Numbered from the stretch's first letter, positions 1 to 6,022 are shown. The stretch: DNA of 6,797 nucleotides from RGIG1681 sp045650505 (GCA_045650505.1 JAZRRE010000007.1:1-6797); one strand, 5' to 3'. The notes: a model not told the origin generated them from the letters alone. Program-made: numbers and translations.

Positions 1-357
1 ATAAGCATCTAAATTAAAATATTCTTTTTCCCTTTCATTAAAAAATGATAAACTATCAAGTATGTATGAAATTTTATTTTGAATAAGTGTTTTAAAATCA
101 AAATCTAATTCATTATTCCAATTACTTGCCATTATTATCCAATTATAAGCATTCGCCCAATAAGATAAATATAAATCATCAATATCACCACATTTATATT
201 TTTCAATTGCACCTATAATTAAACTTAAATTATAATATTTAGAAAATGAATCAATATTATCAAACTCAATATTATCAATTTCAATATTAAACTTCTCTAA
301 TTTTTCAAAAGAACATTCCATAGTGCAAACTTTTTTTAATAAATCTACTTCAATCAT
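1..357 (-). CDS. Hypothetical protein, N-terminal 119 residues (runs off left edge)
   Basis: An uninterrupted frame starts at an ATG at 357-355 and stays open to base 1, giving 119 codons with no stop, so the C terminus lies outside the window. A strong AGGAGG ribosome site sits about six bases upstream. The visible protein begins MIEVDLLKKVCTMECSFEKL and is rich in Asn, Asp, Ile and Tyr, with a central aromatic stretch (LYLSYWANAYNWII). It has no signal peptide or membrane segment. A 15-base near-repeat (about 251-290) encodes a short NIEIDNIEFDNID stretch. I do not recognise the family. The small acidic, aromatic character is reminiscent of toxin-immunity proteins, but that is only an impression. 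G+C is about 20% by hand count (72 of 360), well below the neighbouring genes, which suggests recent acquisition. It lies downstream of the tRNA operon terminator and so should have its own promoter, which I could not identify convincingly. Confidence 0.8.
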   Translation of the reverse strand, partial: MIEVDLLKKVCTMECSFEKLEKFNIEIDNIEFDNIDSFSKYYNLSLIIGAIEKYKCGDIDDLYLSYWANAYNWIIMASNWNNELDFDFKTLIQNKISYILDSLSFFNEREKEYFNLDAY

Positions 358-439
358 AAATTCCTCCTCTATAAAATTAATTTGATAAAATTAGTGAAAT
401 CTTTTTTGATAATATCCTCCTAAATACAAAATAGTAATA

Positions 440-469
440 AAAAAAACCGAACATTAGTTCGGTTTTTTT
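440..469 (-). terminator. Intrinsic terminator of the tRNA operon
   Basis: A six-base-pair stem (CCGAAC/GTTCGG, 447-452 with 457-462) has a four-base loop and is flanked by A- and T-tracts on both sides. On the minus strand it begins directly after the CCA of tRNA-Tyr and ends in seven U residues. It could also work in the opposite direction. Confidence 0.88.
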
Positions 470-554
470 GGTGGGCAGAGATGGATTCGAACCATCGAAG
501 ACGAAAGTCGACGGATTTACAGTCCGTTGCATTTGGCCGCTCTGCAATCTACCC
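469..554 (-). tRNA. tRNA-Tyr (GTA)
   Basis: This is the last tRNA of the operon and has a long variable arm, as expected for bacterial tRNA-Tyr (86 nt including the encoded CCA). The anticodon GTA is at 518-520 in a CT-GTA-AA loop. The acceptor stem pairs GGGTAGA with TCTGCCC, including one G·U pair. The T arm carries TTCGAAT. Only three bases separate it from tRNA-Thr upstream, and the terminator follows directly. Confidence 0.96.
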
Positions 555-557
555 AAG

Positions 558-632
558 TGGAGCCGGTGGTCGGAATCGAACCAACAACCGTCTGATTACA
601 AGTCAGATGCTCTACCATTGAGCCACACCGGC
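558..632 (-). tRNA. tRNA-Thr (TGT)
   Basis: A complete 75-nt cloverleaf with encoded CCA. The anticodon TGT is at 598-600 within CT-TGT-AA. Acceptor strands GCCGGTG and CACCGGC pair perfectly, and the discriminator base is U. It is fifth in the operon and should read ACA and related Thr codons. Confidence 0.96.
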
Positions 633-639
633 AAGTGTG

Positions 640-659
640 CCCCGACCTTTCAGTCGGAG
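640..659 (-). other. Spacer hairpin between tRNA-Phe and tRNA-Thr
   Basis: On the minus strand CTCCGAC (659-653) pairs with GTCGGGG (646-640), seven pairs with one G·U, around the loop TGAAAG. No U-tract follows, so it is not a terminator. It may guide processing of the tRNA precursor. Confidence 0.5.
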
Positions 660-661
660 TT

Positions 662-737
662 TGGTGCCGCGGGGCGGAATCGAACCACCGACACTGAGAT
701 TTTCAGTCTCATGCTCTACCGACTGAGCTACCGAGGC
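662..737 (-). tRNA. tRNA-Phe (GAA)
   Basis: A 76-nt cloverleaf with encoded CCA. The anticodon GAA is at 702-704 in a CT-GAA-AA loop on a perfect TGAGA/TCTCA stem, with normal D and T arms. One oddity is in the acceptor stem: 5' GCCTCGG against 3' CCGCGGC leaves a U·C mismatch at position 4:69. The other six acceptor pairs are Watson-Crick, so the gene is probably functional. Confidence 0.95.
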
Positions 738-741
738 AAAT

Positions 742-765
742 GTTATTTTTTTGCGAAAAAATAAC
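742..765 (-). other. AT-rich spacer hairpin between tRNA-Asp and tRNA-Phe
   Basis: A perfect ten-base-pair inverted repeat (GTTATTTTTT at 742-751, AAAAAATAAC at 756-765) with a four-base loop fills most of the 38-base spacer. A run of eight U residues precedes it on the transcribed strand rather than following it, so it does not look like a terminator. A processing role is possible. Confidence 0.5.
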
Positions 766-775
766 AAAAAAAATT

Positions 776-852
776 TGGCGACCCAGAACGGGCTCGAACC
801 GTCGACCTCCAGCGTGACAGGCTGGCGCTCTAACCAACTGAGCTACTGGGCC
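776..852 (-). tRNA. tRNA-Asp (GTC)
   Basis: A 77-nt cloverleaf with encoded CCA. The anticodon GTC is at 816-818 in a CT-GTC-AC loop. The acceptor pairs GGCCCAG with CTGGGTC (one G·U), and the discriminator is G, as expected for Asp. It is third in the operon. Confidence 0.96.
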
Positions 853-871
853 AAATATTTTTTTAATTTGT

Positions 872-948
872 TGGTGGGCCTTCACGGACTTGAACCGCGG
901 ACCAACCGGTTATGAGCCGGTCGCTCTAACCAACTGAGCTAAAGGCCC
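872..948 (-). tRNA. tRNA with CAT anticodon, probably tRNA-Ile2 (lysidine type), otherwise elongator Met
   Basis: A 77-nt cloverleaf with encoded CCA and anticodon CAT at 912-914. The first acceptor pair is G-C, which excludes the initiator, since initiators have an unpaired 1:72. The acceptor GGGCCTT/AAGGCCC gives C4-G69 and C5-G68, pairs that in E. coli tRNA-Ile2 help TilS convert C34 to lysidine. The body (GGCTCATAACC, TTGGTC, GGTTCAAGTCC) also resembles Ile2 as I recall it. The tRNA is certain; the Ile2 label is an inference from these elements. Confidence 0.7.
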
Positions 949-971
949 ATCAGTAATCTAGTGCAAACTTA

Positions 972-1048
972 TGGTCGGGGTGGCGAGACTCGAACTCACG
1001 GCCTCACGGACCCAAACCGCGCGCGCTACCAAACTGCGCCACACCCCG
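972..1048 (-). tRNA. tRNA-Pro (TGG)
   Basis: First gene of the operon, 77 nt with encoded CCA. The anticodon TGG is at 1012-1014 in a TT-TGG-GT loop, so G37 is present as in other tRNA-Pro. The acceptor pairs CGGGGTG with CACCCCG; a C1-G72 first pair and A73 discriminator are typical of bacterial tRNA-Pro. Confidence 0.96.
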
Positions 1049-1079
1049 ATATAGGTGCTTGCATTAGACTAACGAGATA

Positions 1080-1108
1080 ATAATACACTATCTAAACTTA
1101 ATTGTCAA
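1080..1108 (-). promoter_or_regulatory. Promoter of the tRNA operon
   Basis: On the minus strand a perfect -35 TTGACA (1108-1103) is followed after 17 bases by TATTAT (1085-1080). The expected start near 1073 lies about 25 bases before tRNA-Pro. This is a near-consensus sigma-A promoter, as expected for a stable-RNA operon. Confidence 0.85.
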
Positions 1109-1129
1109 CAAAAAATTTAAAAATATTTT

Positions 1130-1174
1130 TAAAAATTTTAAGAGGAGTGTTTTATATTCAACACCCCTCTTAAA
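1130..1174 (-). terminator. Intrinsic terminator of the ABC-F gene
   Basis: On the minus strand TTTAAGAGGGGTGTT (1174-1160) pairs with AACACTCCTCTTAAA (1151-1137). This gives 15 pairs with one G·U around an eight-base loop, followed by an AUUUUU tract. It starts about 30 bases after the ABC-F stop and separates that gene from the tRNA promoter. Confidence 0.88.
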
Positions 1175-1205
1175 TTCCCTATTTTATGATATATTTCACA
1201 AAAAA

Positions 1206-2777
1206 CTAGTCAAGTCCAAGATAAGTGTTATAAGAAATTTCTTTATCATAAATCTTGGTTTTATCAATTTCAATAATACGATTTGCAACAGTTTGCAAGA
1301 GTTCGTGGTCTTGACTTGTAAACATAAGTGGTGATTTATAATTAATCATACCTTTGTTAAGTGATGTAATACTTTCAAGGTCAAGGTGGTTTGTTGGTTC
1401 ATCCATAATAAGAACATTTGCACCAGAAAGCATAGTTTTTGCAAGCATACATCTAACTCTTTCACCACCAGAAATGCAGTTTGCTTTCTTTTGTGCTTCT
1501 TCACCAGAAAATAACATTCTTCCAAGCCAACTACGAAGGAATGTTTGGTCTTTTTCTGCTGAATATTGAGCAAGCCAATCAACAAGTGAAAGACCGCAAT
1601 CTTTAAAGTAAGAGTCATTGTTTTCAGGAACATATCCTGCTGTTACAGTTGAACCCCATTCAAAGTTTCCACCATCAGCAGAATCTTCACCCATCAAAAT
1701 TTTAAAGAGCATTGTGATAACATTTGCATTTTCTGAAATAAACGCAATCTTATCACCTTTATGAACTGTGAATGAAATATTTTCAAACAAACCATTCTTT
1801 GTAAGGTTTGTAACTCTCAAAATTTCATTTCCAACTTCTCTGTTTGGTTTAAAGTCAACATAAGGATACTTTCTCATTGAAGGCTTAATATCAACAAACT
1901 CAAGTTTTTCAAGTTCTTTCTTTCTGCTTGTTGCTTGTTTGCTCTTTGAAGCGTTAGCAGCAAATCTTGCAATAAACTCTTTAAGTTCTTTTGCTCTTTG
2001 TTCAGACTTTTTGTTTTGTTCTTTTGCTTGTCTTTGTAAAAGTTGGCTGGTTTCATACCAGAAATCATAGTTACCAACAAACATTTCAATTTTGCCATAA
2101 TCAATATCACAAATGTTTGTGCAGATTTTGTTTAAGAAATAACGGTTATGCGAAACAACAATAACCAAGTTTTCAAACTCAAGCAAGAAGTTTTCAAGCC
2201 AGTTAACAGTTTTTGCGTCAAGGTTATTAGTAGGTTCATCCAAAATCAAAATATCAGGATTTTTAAAGAGTGCTTTAGCAAGCAAAACTTTAACTTTAAG
2301 TTTTGGCTCAAGGTCACGCATTAAAACATCAAAAAACTCTTCATGAATACCAAGTTCATTAAGAAGGTTTTGAGCTTCACTTTCTGCTTCCCAACCACCA
2401 ATTTCCATAAACTCATTTTCAAGTTCACCAGCACGAATACCATCAGCCTCTGTGAAATCTGCTTTTGCATAGAGTTCATCTTTTTCTTTCATAATTTCCA
2501 TAAGTCTGTCATAACCATGCATAACAGTTGAAAGAACTGTGTAATCATCCCAAGCTTTTTGGTCTTGTTGCAAAACACTTAAACGCTTACCTCTATCAAT
2601 AACAATATCACCAGAACTTGGTTCAATTTGTTTAGTGATGAGTTTCAAAAATGTTGATTTACCAGCACCATTCGCACCGATAATTCCATAGCAGTGACCA
2701 TCTTCGAATTTCAAGTTAACATCTTCGAATAACACTCTGCCACCAAATTGTAATCTTACATTATTAACACTAATCAT
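1206..2777 (-). CDS. ykpA: ABC-F family ATPase, YkpA/YbiT type
   Basis: A 523-residue cytoplasmic protein with two ABC domains and no membrane segments; ABC-F proteins act on the ribosome. It closely matches Bacillus YkpA as I remember it (start MISVNNV, linker SKSKQATSRKK at 277-287). Domain 1 has Walker A GANGAGKST (34-42), Walker B LILDEPTNNLD (177-187) and switch His210. A linker of roughly residues 240-320 joins the domains. Domain 2 has signature ISGGE (435-439) and Walker B LIMDEPTNHLD (456-466). The second Walker A position reads SENANVITM (348-356), the first signature reads LEPKL (156-160), and the second switch His is Gln489. The C terminus looks slightly shorter than in Bacillus. 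The start is supported by GAGGG (2788-2784), six bases from the ATG. It has its own promoter and terminator. Role in antibiotic protection or translation control is not shown by the sequence. Confidence 0.93.
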   Translation of the reverse strand: MISVNNVRLQFGGRVLFEDVNLKFEDGHCYGIIGANGAGKSTFLKLITKQIEPSSGDIVIDRGKRLSVLQQDQKAWDDYTVLSTVMHGYDRLMEIMKEKDELYAKADFTEADGIRAGELENEFMEIGGWEAESEAQNLLNELGIHEEFFDVLMRDLEPKLKVKVLLAKALFKNPDILILDEPTNNLDAKTVNWLENFLLEFENLVIVVSHNRYFLNKICTNICDIDYGKIEMFVGNYDFWYETSQLLQRQAKEQNKKSEQRAKELKEFIARFAANASKSKQATSRKKELEKLEFVDIKPSMRKYPYVDFKPNREVGNEILRVTNLTKNGLFENISFTVHKGDKIAFISENANVITMLFKILMGEDSADGGNFEWGSTVTAGYVPENNDSYFKDCGLSLVDWLAQYSAEKDQTFLRSWLGRMLFSGEEAQKKANCISGGERVRCMLAKTMLSGANVLIMDEPTNHLDLESITSLNKGMINYKSPLMFTSQDHELLQTVANRIIEIDKTKIYDKEISYNTYLGLD

Positions 2778-2808
2778 TTCTATCCCTCATTATAAATACT
2801 TCGCATTA

Positions 2809-2838
2809 ATTATAGATTATAAAACCAAATTTTGTCAA
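2809..2838 (-). promoter_or_regulatory. Promoter of the ABC-F gene
   Basis: On the minus strand TTGACA (2838-2833) is followed after 18 bases by TATAAT (2814-2809). The expected start near 2802 leaves an untranslated leader of only about 25 bases, too short for the long attenuator leaders that control some antibiotic-resistance ABC-F genes. Confidence 0.8.
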
Positions 2839-2859
2839 TGTTTTAGCCCCACAAATAAG

Positions 2860-2865
2860 TATAAT
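2860..2865 (+). promoter_or_regulatory. Possible -10 box of tspO
   Basis: A perfect TATAAT lies about 40 bases before the tspO start codon. No convincing -35 exists at 16-18 bases; the nearest TTGTCA (2832-2837) is 22 bases away and overlaps the ABC-F -35 box. Either the promoter is weak or activator-dependent, or this is chance in AT-rich DNA. Confidence 0.35.
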
Positions 2866-2904
2866 AAAATTTATTTTGTCAATAATTGCATTTAGGAGAT
2901 AACT

Positions 2905-3432
2905 ATGCAAAACACAAACTCAAAAAATAGCACAAATAAAAGCAAAGTTTTTGTAAAACATATATGGTGGCTTGATGCCATAATTTTTATTGGAGGCACA
3001 CTTTTACTTGGTGGAATTGCCTCTCTTCTTGGTGGAAAAATGTTTAGTTTTGAAGGCTATGAAATGCCACCAGCAACCGTTCCAAAAATAGTTTTTCCTT
3101 TTGCCTGGGGTATAATTTATATTGCAATCGGCGTTTCAACATTTTTAATGTGGCGAGATAAGGAAATTAAAGAAAAAGACCGAAAATTGAACCTGATTTT
3201 ATATTTCATTCATATGTTCTTTAATATTTTGTGGCCATTAATTTTCTTTAGACTAGACCTTCCTGTGTTTGCCGTCATCTGGCTGATTTTAAATGTGGCT
3301 TCTGCTTGCATTGTTATGTATCGTTATTTTTATTGCAACCTTCCTGCCGGAATTATATTCAATATTTATACCTTGTGGCTCATCTATGCCCTATATTTAA
3401 ATTTAGGTCTTGTTTTAATAAACTTTCTATAA
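2905..3432 (+). CDS. tspO: TspO/MBR family integral membrane protein
   Basis: A 175-residue protein of the TspO/peripheral benzodiazepine receptor family, membrane proteins that bind porphyrins and related ligands. Five hydrophobic segments fit the five-helix fold: about 23-43, 59-83, 97-116, 119-143 and 147-174. Family hallmarks are the Pro-Pro followed by FPFAWGIIY (64-72), FNILWPLIFF (106-115), and the C-terminal LWLIYALYLNLG (157-168). The 20-residue polar N-terminal tail is an addition to the usual roughly 160-residue core. The start is supported by AGGAG (2894-2898), six bases from the ATG. The gene is alone on the plus strand, divergent from the ABC-F gene and convergent with a small hypothetical gene. 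Membership is clear from the motifs; ligand and physiological role cannot be read from the sequence. Confidence 0.88.
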   Translation: MQNTNSKNSTNKSKVFVKHIWWLDAIIFIGGTLLLGGIASLLGGKMFSFEGYEMPPATVPKIVFPFAWGIIYIAIGVSTFLMWRDKEIKEKDRKLNLILYFIHMFFNILWPLIFFRLDLPVFAVIWLILNVASACIVMYRYFYCNLPAGIIFNIYTLWLIYALYLNLGLVLINFL

Positions 3433-3435
3433 AAC

Positions 3436-3467
3436 AAAAACTCACGGACAATTTCCGTGAGTTTTTT
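3436..3467. terminator. Bidirectional terminator between tspO and the convergent small gene
   Basis: CTCACGGA (3441-3448) pairs with TCCGTGAG (3454-3461) around a five-base loop, with five A residues on one side and six T residues on the other. It lies just after the tspO stop. In the other direction the stop codon of the minus-strand gene (3466-3468) overlaps the flanking T-tract. Confidence 0.88.
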
Positions 3468-3822
3468 AATATTCCGCATAAAATGTGTCTTCTTGAGCAA
3501 AATCACTTGAATCATTTGAAACATCTGTTGTCACTTCTGCTGCAACAGTTTCTGTAATAACAGGTTCAGGCTCTCTATCACCTTTTTCTTCAACAACTTC
3601 ATCAACTGTTTTAACTTCAACAGCATCTTTTGTTTCAATTTGAGTTTCTGTGGTTTCTGGAACAATTGTGAGTCTTTCTGGTTCATCTTTATCAGTTTGA
3701 TTCATTTCATCAAGTTTCTTTTTATCAAGATATTGTTCCTTTGATTTTAAACCAAACATTCTTCTAAAAAAACTTCCTATTCTTTTAAGCAAAACCCCTC
3801 TAGTTTTTTTATATCTTGCCAT
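3466..3822 (-). CDS. Small charged hypothetical protein (118 aa)
   Basis: I recognise no family. The N-terminal third is strongly basic and may form an amphipathic helix (KRIGSFFRRMFGLKSK, about 13-28). From about residue 40 onward the protein is acidic, rich in Glu, Asp, Thr and Val, and probably disordered, ending FYAEY. There is no signal peptide or long hydrophobic segment. The basic amphipathic start suggests membrane or nucleic-acid contact, but this is inference. The ribosome site is weak: the nearest purine run, AAAGGG, is about 14 bases upstream of the only plausible ATG. Support for the gene comes from its position. It has a promoter candidate upstream, sits exactly between the terminator of the MetRS-like gene and a terminator of its own, and no other frame in this stretch is convincing. 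Confidence 0.65.
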   Translation of the reverse strand: MARYKKTRGVLLKRIGSFFRRMFGLKSKEQYLDKKKLDEMNQTDKDEPERLTIVPETTETQIETKDAVEVKTVDEVVEEKGDREPEPVITETVAAEVTTDVSNDSSDFAQEDTFYAEY

Positions 3823-3859
3823 ATATAAGTCACTATCCCTTTAATTATTATACAACTTT

Positions 3860-3889
3860 ATATTAAACAAGCCATTATGTGATTGTCAA
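3860..3889 (-). promoter_or_regulatory. Probable promoter of the small charged gene
   Basis: On the minus strand TTGACA (3889-3884) is followed after 18 bases by TAATAT (3865-3860). It begins two bases after the terminator tract of the upstream gene. A separate TATAAT closer to the start has no matching -35. Confidence 0.5.
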
Positions 3890-3891
3890 AC

Positions 3892-3924
3892 AAAAAAGCC
3901 CACAACAATCGTTGCAGACTTTTA
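3892..3924 (-). terminator. Intrinsic terminator of the MetRS-like gene
   Basis: On the minus strand GTCTGCAAC (3919-3911) pairs with GTTGTGGGC (3906-3898). The nine pairs include several G·U; the loop is GATT and six U residues follow (3897-3892). It lies about 20 bases after the stop codon. Confidence 0.82.
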
Positions 3925-3940
3925 TTTTGTTTATTTTAAC

Positions 3941-6022
3941 TTATTCAGCACTTTGTGTTTCAAATTGACTTGGGTGCTTTTTAAAGAAATCAAATCTTGC
4001 TTCAATAAATTTTGGTTTATAGTTTTCTTTATCTTCAACAAAGTTATAGATTGGCTCATTCACTCTGTCCCAAGTAAAGATATCTTTTGAAACGCATAAA
4101 TAATCAGCCAAATTCTCAATGCTCTTTGGAGCAACAGAGTGAAGCATAACCATAGCAACTTTTGCGTAATGCAATGTGTTGATGATACATCTTGCTTCTT
4201 GGGTCTTATCTTCTTGATTAAAGTTCTTTGTCCAATACTTGTTGATTCCACGAAGCAAACTATCAAGTTCATACATACACATATGGAATTTGTTTTCCAT
4301 CATACACTTTTCAAACTTAACTGTGCTCATTTCACACTCAAGTGCAACTTCTTCATCAATTTCACCGTATGGAACAACTCCATCAAAATCTTTTTGCCAA
4401 GTGTAGAAAAGTGTTCGAAGTGTTCTATTATAAACATTAGTTAAAAGATTTCCATCTTTAACAACAGGGTCAACTTCATTTGGGTCAGCGTCAGGATTAT
4501 AAACTTTAGGGTTAAATGAAGATGATGTGTTTCCAACATTAAGCGCAAGGAAATGTGCTCTTAATTGTTCGTGTGTATAGTGGTCTAAAAGTTCATTTGC
4601 CATTGGTGGTTTGATTTGTCCTGAAGAACTTGCCTTGTTACCCATAAAGAGTGAATGCTTGTTAACAATAAGTTGACTGATTTGCAAATCGCCTTCTGGT
4701 GCATCAACAACTGGTTCACCCTTTTGTGTTGCAAGCCACATAGCGTGTTGTGCTGGTCCATAGAAATAAACATTGTCTTCGCCAAGCACTTGATAAACTT
4801 TAGCATCTTTTGAGCACCACCAATTCTTCCATTCATCATCAGCCATACCTTTTTTCTTCATATATGTTCTAGAGAACGAAATTGGAGCCCAAAGTGATTC
4901 TGGCCAAACATAGAATGTCAAATCGCCAAGCCCATCTTTTTCAGGAACAGGCACACCCCAAGTAATGTTACCAGATAAACGGAATGGAACAAGTGTTTTT
5001 CCGGTTCTGTAACGAATTGCACCAGCAGAAATTGGCTCAACCTTATCTTCTGGAGCAACTTCACTCTTTTCCCAAGATGCAGCAGCCTTGCCTGATAAAA
5101 TTTCACACGCTTTTTCGCGGTCAGCAAGTGTTTCAAATTGAATAACAAAACTTGCCTTGCTCTTATCTTCAATTTGTGTAAATTTTGGAAGACTGCCCGC
5201 AATCTTTTCAAATTCAGCCATAAAATCTTTCTTGATATAAATTTCCGGCTTCTTCAAAAATTCTTTAATTTCTTTTGTAACAAAATCACGAGTTGGTGTT
5301 TCTTTTTCAAGTTTTTCAATCCAACCCTTTAAAAGTTCGGTATAGTTTTGCAAATTGAAATACCAGTTTTCAATCTTGCGAAGTTCTGGTTTTGTTCCTG
5401 AAAGTGTTGAAACCGGGTCAATAAGTTCTTCTGGTGTATATTGATGACCTAAATCGCACTCATCAGCATAACCTTTTTCACTCTTGCAACCATCAATCGG
5501 GCATTTTCCAATAACTTGTCTGCCATTCAAAAAGCAGTTAGCCTTTGTATCAAAAAATTGATATGTTGAAAGTTTTGAAAGTGTTCCATTTTCATAAAGT
5601 CTTTCAAAAATTTCTTCACTAACCTTTTTATGCATTTCAGCAGATTCACCAATAGCAGAACCTTCAAAATGGTCTAAACCGATTTCAAATGTTTTAAGTG
5701 TATCAATGTGTTTTTGGTTATATTCAAGCACCATATCAAAAATAGACTTGTCATAGCCTTCTGCTGTTCTTTTTCTATATGTTTCAAGTGCTGGTGAACC
5801 ATAACAGTCAGTTCCAGACACAAAAATAACATTATCTTTTCCAAGTTTGTCTTTTAAAAATCTTGCAAAGAAGTCTGCATAAACAAACATACCACAAACG
5901 TGTCCATAATGAAGTTCTTTGTTTCCATAAGGCATACCAGCAGTCACAATCGCACGCTTTGGAAATTTTGGTCTGTTTGCTTTCATTCTTTCTAAAATTT
6001 CTTTCATTTTAACAATATCCAT
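3941..6022 (-). CDS. Divergent methionyl-tRNA synthetase-like class I tRNA ligase
   Basis: A 693-residue class I synthetase-type protein, closest by eye to MetRS. The Rossmann start TAGMPYGNKELHYGH (27-41) matches the MetRS TCALPYANGSIHLGH block, with HYGH (38-41) as the HIGH motif. A zinc-knuckle-like C174-C179-C189-H193 group precedes YTPEELIDP (195-203), as in long-form MetRS. The stretch from about 261 to 345 is an insertion relative to E. coli MetRS. WGVPVP (355-360), FYVW (370-373) and LGEDNVYF (413-420) follow. The KMSKS position reads KASSS (463-467). From about 525 comes the helical anticodon-binding domain; there is no C-terminal EMAP-type tRNA-binding domain. GGAGAG lies five bases before the ATG. 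It could be the cell's only MetRS, but the degraded motifs suggest a paralogue; I recall such proteins annotated only as class I tRNA ligase family. Expression appears to be controlled by the attenuator upstream. Confidence 0.85.
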   Translation of the reverse strand: MDIVKMKEILERMKANRPKFPKRAIVTAGMPYGNKELHYGHVCGMFVYADFFARFLKDKLGKDNVIFVSGTDCYGSPALETYRKRTAEGYDKSIFDMVLEYNQKHIDTLKTFEIGLDHFEGSAIGESAEMHKKVSEEIFERLYENGTLSKLSTYQFFDTKANCFLNGRQVIGKCPIDGCKSEKGYADECDLGHQYTPEELIDPVSTLSGTKPELRKIENWYFNLQNYTELLKGWIEKLEKETPTRDFVTKEIKEFLKKPEIYIKKDFMAEFEKIAGSLPKFTQIEDKSKASFVIQFETLADREKACEILSGKAAASWEKSEVAPEDKVEPISAGAIRYRTGKTLVPFRLSGNITWGVPVPEKDGLGDLTFYVWPESLWAPISFSRTYMKKKGMADDEWKNWWCSKDAKVYQVLGEDNVYFYGPAQHAMWLATQKGEPVVDAPEGDLQISQLIVNKHSLFMGNKASSSGQIKPPMANELLDHYTHEQLRAHFLALNVGNTSSSFNPKVYNPDADPNEVDPVVKDGNLLTNVYNRTLRTLFYTWQKDFDGVVPYGEIDEEVALECEMSTVKFEKCMMENKFHMCMYELDSLLRGINKYWTKNFNQEDKTQEARCIINTLHYAKVAMVMLHSVAPKSIENLADYLCVSKDIFTWDRVNEPIYNFVEDKENYKPKFIEARFDFFKKHPSQFETQSAE

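Noticed and set aside
251..290. CRISPR or tandem-repeat locus
   Set aside because: The 15-base near-repeats lie inside a coding frame and encode a short Ile/Asp/Asn stretch. There is no spacer structure.
468..764. Plus-strand open frame of 98 codons
   Set aside because: It lies antisense across the Tyr, Thr and Phe tRNA genes and its translation contains typical T-arm-derived peptides. It has no ribosome site, so it is a shadow of the tRNAs.
742..765. Terminator between tRNA-Asp and tRNA-Phe
   Set aside because: The U-run precedes the hairpin on the transcribed strand and none follows. The downstream tRNAs have no promoter of their own, so termination here would silence them.
872..948. Initiator tRNA-fMet
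   Set aside because: The 1:72 position is a G-C pair, whereas bacterial initiators have a mismatch there.
4139..4444. Plus-strand open frame of 101 codons inside the MetRS-like gene
   Set aside because: It is antisense to conserved coding sequence, has no ribosome site or recognisable product, and such frames are expected opposite a long AT-rich gene.
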